Shown here in pieces: positions 57,863 to 64,000 of a DNA stretch of 64,000 bases (within the stretch, counting starts at the first letter, position 1; each line of letters begins with the position of its first letter). A program made the position numbers and the translations under genes. The stretch is from positions 182,357 to 246,356 of the forward strand of contig JBDNJM010000023.1 in NCBI GenBank assembly GCA_041687755.1. Reading direction: 5' to 3'. The notes below the pieces were generated by a model that made no database searches, was not told the origin of the DNA, and saw nothing but the letters and a program-made list of their open reading frames with translations. Origin of the DNA: JBDNJM01 sp041687755 (GTDB lineage Bacteria; Planctomycetota; UBA1135; GCA-002686595).

Positions 57863-58675
57863 ATGAACAGCGACTCTCCCTCGGACGACCCGCTCGGCGC
57901 GCTGCTCGACGAGGCTCCGTTTCTCAAGCGCCTCGCGCTGGGGCTGTGCCGCTCGGCCGCCGACGCGGACGACCTGGTCCAGGACACCTGGATCGAGGCT
58001 CTGCGGCGGCCGCCCGGGCATCTGGGCTCGCCGCGGGGTTTTTTGGCCGCCGTGATGCGCAGCCGTTTCGCCGATCGTCGGCGAGGGGCGGGGCGCACGG
58101 CGCGGCGGGAGGCCGCAGTGGCGCGCGAGGAGGCTCTACCCTCGGGTGAGGAGGACCTGGCTCGGTTCGAGAGTCAGGCGTTGTTGCTCGAGGCCGTCCG
58201 CGGGTTGCCCGCGGACCAGGCGCGCGTTGTGAGCCTGCGGTTCTACGAGGAGCTGTCGGCGGCCCAGATCGCGAAGCGGCTGGGGCTGCCGGCGTCGACC
58301 GTGCGCACGACGCTGTCGCGCGCGCTCTCGAAGCTGCGCGAGCGGATGGATGCGGAGTCGCCCGGGGGGCGCGAGCGTTGGATGACGGCGCTCGCTCCGC
58401 TCGGGTTGCCCGCCGTTCCCCTGTCCTCCGGTCTCGCTGCCTCGTTCGCCATGAAAAAAGTTGTTGTCGCTGCCGCCCTTGTCGCGGGTCTCGTGTTGGG
58501 GGGGCGGCTGGTTGCTGCAGCGCGGCGCGCCCGGGCTGGAGCAGGGTGCCTCGGGTGCAGGTCCGGGGCAGGTCGCGGGCAGTTCGTTCCGCCGGGTGGA
58601 GGTGCCGCTCGAGGTGCCGCGCGCGGTGGCGGAGACGCAGGAACGGCGCGCACTCGTGCAGGCGCGCGAGTCTGA
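57863..58675 (+). CDS. ECF sigma half of copy 6 (frameshifted from its sensor half)
   Basis: Open frame of 270 codons. Residues 1-212 match the other copies: LLDEAPFLKRLALGLC, DADDLVQDTWIEAL (sigma2), ARVVSLRFYEELSAAQIAKRLG (sigma4, written as adjoining motifs), linker GGRERWMTALAP, Met197-Lys-Lys, and hydrophobic VVVAAALVAGLVLGG. At the G7 run 58498-58504 the frame leaves the family: the remaining 55 or so residues are Arg/Ala/Gly-rich nonsense. As it stands, the product would be a sigma factor with a short membrane segment and no sensor. Copy 6 could be a pseudogene, a phase-variable gene, a +1 recoding site or a sequencing error; sequence alone cannot decide. Confidence 0.75.
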   Translation: MNSDSPSDDPLGALLDEAPFLKRLALGLCRSAADADDLVQDTWIEALRRPPGHLGSPRGFLAAVMRSRFADRRRGAGRTARREAAVAREEALPSGEEDLARFESQALLLEAVRGLPADQARVVSLRFYEELSAAQIAKRLGLPASTVRTTLSRALSKLRERMDAESPGGRERWMTALAPLGLPAVPLSSGLAASFAMKKVVVAAALVAGLVLGGRLVAAARRARAGAGCLGCRSGAGRGQFVPPGGGAARGAARGGGDAGTARTRAGARV

Positions 58676-60836
58676 GCACCCCGCGGCGCTCGAGGTGCGC
58701 GTGTTTCACAGCGACGGCTCGCCGGGTGTGGGGGTGCGGATGCTCTTGAGCATCGCGGATGAGGAGCTGAGCCGGGAGCTGCACTGGGGCGCGGCCGTTG
58801 AGGCCGATGGGGTGGCGCGGTTCTCCGAGGTGCCCCCAGGTGTCTCGATCCTGGGCTCGGACCGGAGCAGCGGCCGGGTCAAGCTGGCGCTGGAGCCCGG
58901 CGAGCGGCGAGAGCTGCGCTACGACCTCGCTGCGGGCGCGCACGTGCGCGGTCAGGTCGTGCGCGCGGACGGCGCGCCGGCGCCGGGAGCGCAGGTGTGG
59001 TTGCGGCCGAGCGCTGGGAATCCAAGCGCAGCACAGATCGGTCCGGTGGCGGACGCGGCGGGCTGGTTCGAGCTTGTGGACTTGGGCGAGCGTTGCGCGG
59101 TTGCGGCACGGGCCGAGGGCCAAGGACCGAGTGCACAGGTGGATCTCGAACACATGGCCATCGGCGACGACGGCAGTCTTGAGGTGCTCTTGCGCCTGAC
59201 CGAGGCCTGCGCGCGGGTGAGCGGGCTGGTCGTTGATGCCGACGGGGTTCCGCTCGCCGAGGTCTTGGTCTGGATCGGTTCGCGGCCGACGCGCAGCGAT
59301 CCCGACCGGCTCCTGACGACCGGCGTCGACGGCTTGTTCGACGCACGCCTGACCTGCGCACCCGGGCTGCATGTCGTCAACGTGACCGCTCCGGGCCACG
59401 CCGTGTGGCGCGAGCAGTTCGAGCTGGTCGCGGGGGACGCGCACGAGCTGGACGTGATCTTGGAGCGCTCTGCGACCCTGCGCGGTCGGGTGCTGGACGC
59501 CGCGGGCGAGCCGGTCGAAGGGGCGGCTATTGCGTACGGGCAGCAGCCGCTCGAGGGGTACCTGCAGATGAACCACTGGGTGCGGCAGGACGTGCCCTCG
59601 CCCGAGGCTACGAGCGACGCGGAGGGGCGCTTTCGGCTGGGCGGACTGCCGGCTGGGCTCCAACGGATCCAGGCCAAGGGTGCGAGCGCGCGTCAGGGCA
59701 CGGCCGAGCTGCGGGTGGAGCTCTTGGCCGGCCAGACCTACGAATTCGACGTGCAGCTCGACCTGGGCCGCGTGATTCGCGGGCAGGTGCTCGACCTGCT
59801 CGGCGAGCCGGTGGTTGGCGTCCGGGTTCGAGCCTCCGCCGAGTCGGGTGTCGAAACCACGAGAGGCGACAGCACGGATATCGAAGGACGCTTCCTGCTG
59901 ACCTCGCTCGGCGGGGATTCGTACCGGGTTGAGGTCCGCAAGCCTGACTTCGTCACGCTGGTCGAGGCCCGCAACGGGGTTCGGCCCGACGGGAAGGCGC
60001 TGCGCTTCGAGATCGATCGCGTCGGTGAGGCGCCCGGTCGCATCGCCGGGAGCCTGCCGGAGTGGGTGATCGAGGAGTACCGCCCACTGCGCGTGACGAT
60101 GTGGCGCGAGGGCGACAGCCTGGGCACCTTCGCCGAGGTGGACGCCGCTACCGGCGAGTTCGAAGGCTGGCCGCTGCAGCCGGGCACCTATCGCATTCGG
60201 GTCGCGCAGGATCACGATCTACTGCATCAGGTCGAGCGGATCGAGCTGGAGTCGGGTACTCGCGTCGATCTCGGGCGCCTGCAGGTGGAGGGCTTCGGAG
60301 CGGTAGCGGTCGCACTCCCCGATGCGGCGCCCGAGGGAACCTACATGTGGCTCCGAGCGCCCGAGGGGCCGTTCACGGTGAGCCTGGAAGTGAGCGGTAA
60401 GACAGCCCTGAACGAGCGGGTGCTGCCGGGCGAGTACACACTCGGCGGCGAGTGGCCGGGCGCCTGGATCGAACCGATGACGGTGCGCGTTCCGTCGGCG
60501 GGGCGCGCCGAGGTGCGGCTCGTGCTCCAGGAATCGCACCAGGTCTACATCGCGCTGTTGGGGACGCAGGACCTGGGCGGGGAACTCACCGTGCGAGCGG
60601 TTGGCCCCGACACCGGTCCATTCGTCGATCAGTCAGAGCACAGAGATCAGATTCTAGACCGAATGAAGAACCGCCCCGACGGCGCCTGGATGTTCACGGG
60701 GCAGCTGCCGCGCGGGCGCTACCTCCTGCAGGTGCGCGGGAGCGAGCCGGATGCGCCTGTGTTGCTCGAGGAAACGCTCGAGATCGACGGGCCCGTGGTG
60801 CCGGAGGCGCTGCCGGAGTACCGCTTGGCGGACTGA
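58461..60836 (+). CDS. Sensor half of copy 6 (beta-domain array, shifted frame)
   Basis: The family-like sequence begins at about 58500 (GGWLLQRGAPGLEQ, matching FGGWLLRGLGAG of copy 4); the ATG at 58461 is merely the first codon of this frame. Counting residues as if fused, it continues with ALEVRVFHSDGSPGVG and domain starts near 361 (GQVVRADGAPAPGAQV), 451 (GLVVDADGVPLAEVLV), 538 (GRVLDAAGEPVEGAAI), 637 (GQVLDLLGEPVVGVRV) and 726, so the array is intact and conserved in length. Purifying selection on this downstream half, if shown, would argue for expression by slippage or recent damage. No signal peptide of its own is convincing. Confidence 0.7.
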   Translation: MLSLPPLSRVSCWGGGWLLQRGAPGLEQGASGAGPGQVAGSSFRRVEVPLEVPRAVAETQERRALVQARESEHPAALEVRVFHSDGSPGVGVRMLLSIADEELSRELHWGAAVEADGVARFSEVPPGVSILGSDRSSGRVKLALEPGERRELRYDLAAGAHVRGQVVRADGAPAPGAQVWLRPSAGNPSAAQIGPVADAAGWFELVDLGERCAVAARAEGQGPSAQVDLEHMAIGDDGSLEVLLRLTEACARVSGLVVDADGVPLAEVLVWIGSRPTRSDPDRLLTTGVDGLFDARLTCAPGLHVVNVTAPGHAVWREQFELVAGDAHELDVILERSATLRGRVLDAAGEPVEGAAIAYGQQPLEGYLQMNHWVRQDVPSPEATSDAEGRFRLGGLPAGLQRIQAKGASARQGTAELRVELLAGQTYEFDVQLDLGRVIRGQVLDLLGEPVVGVRVRASAESGVETTRGDSTDIEGRFLLTSLGGDSYRVEVRKPDFVTLVEARNGVRPDGKALRFEIDRVGEAPGRIAGSLPEWVIEEYRPLRVTMWREGDSLGTFAEVDAATGEFEGWPLQPGTYRIRVAQDHDLLHQVERIELESGTRVDLGRLQVEGFGAVAVALPDAAPEGTYMWLRAPEGPFTVSLEVSGKTALNERVLPGEYTLGGEWPGAWIEPMTVRVPSAGRAEVRLVLQESHQVYIALLGTQDLGGELTVRAVGPDTGPFVDQSEHRDQILDRMKNRPDGAWMFTGQLPRGRYLLQVRGSEPDAPVLLEETLEIDGPVVPEALPEYRLAD

Positions 60837-60933
60837 GCGTGGGAGGAGCCCTTTCGACTCGCGTACAGTCGTCGATGATCGACAGGGGCGCCGTGCTGGA
60901 CGCGTCGAATTTGGTGAAGCCGCCTTTCAGCTC

Positions 60934-61512
60934 CTAGCCGAGGACCTCTTCGAACACGAAGGACTTCCAGTCGTCCGGCGTGCGGCGCGACTCCGGGACG
61001 CTGAGGGCGGCGTGGATCGCGGGCATGTAGAGCGGCAGGCCGCCGGGCTCGACGACCGTGATCGTCTCAGCCGGCGTCATGAGCATGACCTTGGAGCCGG
61101 ACATCTGGGCCAGCGCCTGGCCGGCCGGATCGGCGAAGGCCTGGCGCAGGGCCGTCACCTGGCGGTGCGGAAGGGTGCTGGGATCCGGCGCGGGACCGGG
61201 CAGGCGCAGGCCGGACTTGGCTTGGTGGTCGTTCCAGATGGACTCGTCGCTGGCTCCCGTCTCGCTATAGAAGCGCGCGGCCTCCCGCATCGCGGCCAGA
61301 GTCAGCGCAGGCGACTGCAGGCCGGGCAGCACGTCGAACACGCGGCCGTCGGGTCGGCAAAACCACAGGGCGATCTCACCGCCCAAGGTCCCGCGCACGA
61401 CTTCGCCGTTGCCGAGATCGAACTCGGTCACGCGCACGGGCGCGACGCTCTCCCAGGCGCAGCCGAAGTTGTCGTTGGCGAAGTCGATGATGTCACGGGT
61501 CGAGAACGTCAC
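60934..61512 (-). CDS. Hypothetical protein
   Basis: 192 residues from GTG 61512 (MTFSTRDIIDFAND). No signal peptide or membrane segment. The N-terminal half is beta-rich with one Cys near residue 18 and another in ALWFCRPDGRVFD (about 48-60); the middle is helical (LTLAAMREAARFYSE); the C-terminus has strands KVMLMTPAETITVVEPG and VPESRRTPDDWKSFVFEEVLG (two stretches). A thioredoxin-like fold is conceivable but no CxxC is present. Not recognised. It follows a decayed HEAT lipoprotein gene by 24 bases on the same strand, so it was probably the second gene of that operon. Confidence 0.6.
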   Translation of the reverse strand: MTFSTRDIIDFANDNFGCAWESVAPVRVTEFDLGNGEVVRGTLGGEIALWFCRPDGRVFDVLPGLQSPALTLAAMREAARFYSETGASDESIWNDHQAKSGLRLPGPAPDPSTLPHRQVTALRQAFADPAGQALAQMSGSKVMLMTPAETITVVEPGGLPLYMPAIHAALSVPESRRTPDDWKSFVFEEVLG

Positions 61513-61536
61513 GGTTCTCGCAAGCTTCTCGTTGGC

Positions 61537-61906
61537 TCAGCAGAACTCCTCGTCGAGGTTGCCGAACAGGTGCCGCAGCATCACGGGCGCGTCCTCGTAC
61601 TGCTCCTCGCCGAGCGCCCAGGCGGCCGTGGCCGCTTCGCCAAAACTGCGCTTCCAGGCGATGCCGTCGCCGACCGCTCCCCACTGCCCGGTGATGCGGC
61701 CGAGCGCGGTGCGCGCTCGGTAGCGGACCTCGCCGTCTTCGTGCTCCAGCAGCGCGCAGTTCGGGCACGGCGGCTTCGCCGCGCTCGACGTAGGGCTCGA
61801 TGCGGGCGAGGCCCGCGGGACCGGCGAACGGGTGGGCGGACGGGTGGGCGGACGGGGCGCAGGCGGTCAGCAGCAGAGGCAAGAAGAGGCGGGCGGGGAC
61901 GGGTAT
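61537..61906 (-). pseudogene. Decayed HEAT-repeat lipoprotein gene
   Basis: On the minus strand a lipoprotein signal peptide is readable (PVPARLFLPLLLTACAPS), but the codon where Met is expected is ATA (61904-61906). The frame then gives ERGEAAVPELRA, after which the family-like sequence continues one base out of frame at about 61746-61760: LLEHEDGEVRYRARTALGRI, then GAVGDGIAWKRSFGEAA and a TGA at 61537-61539. AVPELRALLEHEDGEVRYRARTALGRITG is a typical HEAT/PBS repeat when read across the break (two pieces). Both a lost start codon and a frameshift point to inactivation, unless ATA or an upstream start is used. Confidence 0.55.
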
Positions 61907-62227
61907 GCGCGGGCTCCGGTGGGCGGTTGGGCGTCTCTGGACTCGTGGATACGTCTCGAGCAGGGGCAGCGTTGGGTCCTCTAGCGAACCGAAGTCGCGC
62001 GCGGGCAAGGGGGCCGTCAGAGTCGCAGGCGGCCCGACAGATCCGTCGATGGGGCCGAGTTTTGCTTAGGCCCGGTCGGTCAAGGCTCCAACGGCCGAGG
62101 GCCTGGCACTGCGACCGTAAGAACGGTCGCAGTGCCAGGCCCCTGGTTAGCTTTGGCCGCTTGATCCGGTGCGAGCGGGTCGGCCTAGGCTAGGGAGAAG
62201 GTTAAAATCGTCAGCCTAATCGTCCTT
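61907..62227. other. Intergenic region with a perfect hairpin
   Basis: No gene seen on either strand; open frames here are shadows. Contains the hairpin below and marks the transition from high-GC sequence to the lower-GC right edge. Confidence 0.5.
62099..62142. repeat. Perfect 20-bp-arm hairpin with a 4-base loop
   Basis: Arms 62099-62118 and 62123-62142 are exact reverse complements around loop aaga; the core is cctggcactgcgaccgt. No T-tract follows on either side, so it is not a classical terminator. The shape and the gcctggcac core resemble dispersed REP-type palindromes. It lies at the border between ordinary sequence and the lower-GC genes. Confidence 0.85.
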
Positions 62228-63328
62228 TTGGCATCTCTCCCACTTTCAGAGTTAGAGGACTGGGCAGCCATGGGGTTGGTGCTTACTATAGCGTCGACAG
62301 TCAGCGCTGCTAGTGGCTGGATTTTGGGCGAGCTGAACCCCAAAGCCGATGAAATTGCGGACAAGTTGACGGCGCTAGAAGAGCGTCCCCCGCCGACGGA
62401 GATAGGAATACGTCTTTCTCCTTCGCTCGCACATATCCAGGACGCCTCAGGCCTCTTCCAAGGAATACTTCAAGGGCTCACTGGCCCCGAAGGGTCCTGG
62501 GGCATCTCGCTGACGCAGATGCAGGATAAGGGGATCTTCGTTTTAGCGGCCTTGAGCCGGCGGGATCGACTCCAGCGAACCTTTCAAACTCTTTTAGAAC
62601 AAGCTTCGAGGGATGCTTCGGAGTTCATCGCCGTAACGAATGCTTGCTTTTGGAGTGATCGGCATCTCGGTTATGTTGCCAGCGCGCGACTGAGGGGGGG
62701 GGATTACAGCAACGCCTATACTCAACTAAACCTTGATACCCTTGCGGGGGGTGTGTCTATTCGCCGGATACTCTTGCTCCCGCCGCTTACTGCTCCAGAT
62801 GATGACTTGTATGAGCTCCACGTGCGCCGCCAGGCACTGCAGGACGCTGTCCATGCCCTTAAGGTGCTTGACAGTCTGCGCACGGCGGCGAAGAGGCAGA
62901 GTGGGGGGGCTGTGCTCGAGCTCGAGATTAGGGAGTTGAAGAGTTGGCAGGAGTATGGAGCAAGTATGATTCACGTGAGGGACCTTGACTATGGAGATAG
63001 TTTGAACTTTGCGGTGTGGAAGGTCGCTGGTCTATGGCGGGGGCTAAGCGTTTCATATGCAGTTGACTGGTGGGAAGGTATAAGCGCCGTGGCGTACTTC
63101 GATGAAAGTCATTCCGGACGCATTCTCAGGGATCGGGCGAAAATCGATTCCAAAACGCAATCCTCGCATAGTACAGTTGAGCACTTGGAGCGGATGGTTA
63201 ATCGCAAGGGGGGGCGGTTTACGAAGAGCTGTGCAAGCCGGTGGACTTCTGACCGAACGAGGTACCTTGATGGCGCTCCAGTGAAGCTTAAAAGTCTCCT
63301 CACCGATCCCTCCCCGCCCACGACCTAA
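62228..63328 (+). CDS. Hypothetical protein, lower-GC
   Basis: 366 residues if started at TTG 62228; ATG 62270 (MGLVLTIASTVSAASGWILG) is an alternative giving 352. A weak hydrophobic N-terminus is followed by a mixed alpha/beta protein with FIAVTNACFWSDRHLGYVA near 138-156, a helical HVRRQALQDAVHALKVLDSL stretch (about 199-218) and a Lys/Arg-rich C-terminus. No recognised domain. Base composition is visibly lower in GC than the rest of the window and codon choice includes rare A/T-ending codons, suggesting acquisition by transfer. Its 3' end overlaps that of the convergent gene by 29 bases. Confidence 0.6.
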   Translation: MASLPLSELEDWAAMGLVLTIASTVSAASGWILGELNPKADEIADKLTALEERPPPTEIGIRLSPSLAHIQDASGLFQGILQGLTGPEGSWGISLTQMQDKGIFVLAALSRRDRLQRTFQTLLEQASRDASEFIAVTNACFWSDRHLGYVASARLRGGDYSNAYTQLNLDTLAGGVSIRRILLLPPLTAPDDDLYELHVRRQALQDAVHALKVLDSLRTAAKRQSGGAVLELEIRELKSWQEYGASMIHVRDLDYGDSLNFAVWKVAGLWRGLSVSYAVDWWEGISAVAYFDESHSGRILRDRAKIDSKTQSSHSTVEHLERMVNRKGGRFTKSCASRWTSDRTRYLDGAPVKLKSLLTDPSPPTT

Positions 63329-64000
63329 AGCTTTCGTTAAGCTGCCATGAAGCCCGGAGGGCTTCGAGGGAGTTGAGGTTCAACTCTGAAAGGGTGCTTT
63401 CCTGCTCCTCAAATCGATTGACGCACTCCGAGGTGAAGGTCTTTGCATAACTGCCCATGTACGCGCAAGTCTCACTCTCTGATGTTGAGGGCTCCCACTT
63501 AATCCACTGCAGGCCGCCTAGGTGGAAATTCCCCGTATACTCGGGGTGCCCTGGTCGGAGCTTTCGGTCAAGAAAAAATGCAATTGCATCTCGTGCAGAT
63601 GTGGGGCACCTCTCGCGGTCTTCAAGGACGCCTTGGTTTAACAGCTCACCAAGGTATAGCCGCCGCGAGGCATGAACTGCGGGGGCGTCCATGATTCTGA
63701 ACGGTTGTTGAAATTTGTCGTGAAAGAGCCTTGTCACGCGCAGGCTCTCTTCAAATATTTGCGCCGAGGCTTTCTCCGACTTAGGATGACCCAGACGGGA
63801 TATCCCCATTTTGTTTAACCCGTAGCCGAAGTGTGCCACGGGGTCGAATGGGTCATCTTCTAGGCTCTCCTGCCTCTTTAGTGGGTGCCCGGGAGCCGAG
63901 TTCGCGTGGTAGCGGCGGAATGGAGGTGTTCGGGAGGCATTGCGGTGGGGGCGCTGGGTTGCGCACGGCAAGGACGCCAGGATGTGGATGTCTACTCCCA
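63300..64000 (-). CDS. Hypothetical protein, lower-GC, 5' end outside window
   Basis: The frame is open to the right edge: beyond TTG 63971 it continues as GVDIHILASLPCATQ, so the true start is outside. The visible 230 or so residues are soluble, with PFRRYHANSAPGHPLKR, FDPVAHFGYGLNKMG and MDAPAVHASRRLYLGELLNQ as distinctive stretches and acidic helices at the C-terminus. No recognised family. Composition matches the convergent lower-GC gene, with which it shares a 29-base tail-to-tail overlap, so the two may have arrived together. Confidence 0.6.
   Translation of the reverse strand, partial: GVDIHILASLPCATQRPHRNASRTPPFRRYHANSAPGHPLKRQESLEDDPFDPVAHFGYGLNKMGISRLGHPKSEKASAQIFEESLRVTRLFHDKFQQPFRIMDAPAVHASRRLYLGELLNQGVLEDRERCPTSARDAIAFFLDRKLRPGHPEYTGNFHLGGLQWIKWEPSTSESETCAYMGSYAKTFTSECVNRFEEQESTLSELNLNSLEALRASWQLNESFRSWAGRDR

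Noticed and set aside
57924..60215. Minus-strand frame of 763 codons opposite copy 6
   Set aside because: Antisense to the conserved sigma and array sequences; no recognisable domain.
60751..62193. Plus-strand frame of 480 codons after copy 6
   Set aside because: It runs antisense to the 60934-61512 gene and the HEAT lipoprotein relic, both of which have protein-like sequence; not real.

Overview
This is a high-GC chromosomal segment from a Gram-negative-type bacterium. It has an Omp85-like outer-membrane protein, ADP-heptose synthesis, many predicted lipoproteins and no mobile-element transposase. ECF sigma factors with very large C-terminal extensions, paired HEAT/von Willebrand A proteins and secreted HExxH proteins on a GC-rich background suggest a deep-branching member of the Planctomycetota. 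That assignment is inference from gene content only. I saw no rRNA, tRNA or CRISPR array.

Layout. 1-5300: the 3' end of a ParA-type ATPase, a helix-hairpin-helix (HhH) protein with a ten-copy hexapeptide repeat, and a translationally coupled aminotransferase/uracil phosphoribosyltransferase pair. 5500-9300: a c-type cytochrome lipoprotein, two tandem paralogous unknowns, a 7x14-bp tandem repeat and a secreted zinc-peptidase-like protein. 9700-14030: a three-gene overlapping operon (UshA-like lipoprotein, HEAT+VWA protein, NAD(P)HX epimerase). 14100-20850: first cluster of ECF-sigma/transmembrane/beta-domain fusions (two complete genes and one decayed copy). 21000-26550: hldD, then enoyl-CoA hydratase, quinone-oxidoreductase-like MDR, 3-hydroxyacyl-CoA dehydrogenase and two single-pass membrane proteins. 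26550-26890: inverted-repeat elements. 26860-34500 (minus strand): glcDEF, an ABC exporter and a ROK kinase. 34600-45800: divergent glycogen-synthase-like enzyme, M48 lipoprotein, gpmI, two membrane proteins, PEP carboxylase and an Omp85-like protein. 45800-48600: second HEAT/VWA-like protein, a DJ-1/PfpI lipoprotein and a broken DUF799-type lipoprotein gene. 48600-60840: second cluster of four ECF-sigma fusions. 60900-64000: a small gene after a decayed HEAT lipoprotein gene, a perfect hairpin, and a convergent pair of lower-GC unknown genes.

The most unusual content is the family of six sigma-factor fusions plus one remnant. Each has an ECF sigma2/sigma4 module, a conserved GGRxxW linker, one membrane segment (in five of six immediately after an internal Met that looks like a former signal-peptide start) and about 700-800 residues of predicted extracytoplasmic carboxypeptidase-regulatory-like (CarboxypepD_reg/CNA-B type) beta-sandwich repeats. 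No separate anti-sigma gene is seen beside them, so sensor and sigma factor appear to be one polypeptide. Two members of the second cluster carry one-base lesions in homopolymer runs (C5 at the start of one, G7 exactly at the membrane-segment/sensor border of another). The family therefore looks either phase-variable, actively decaying, or affected by sequencing error.

Most other genes are central metabolism (gluconeogenesis/glycolysis, glycogen, glycolate oxidation, fatty-acid oxidation-like steps, anaplerosis) with short operons joined by ATGA or GTGA overlaps.
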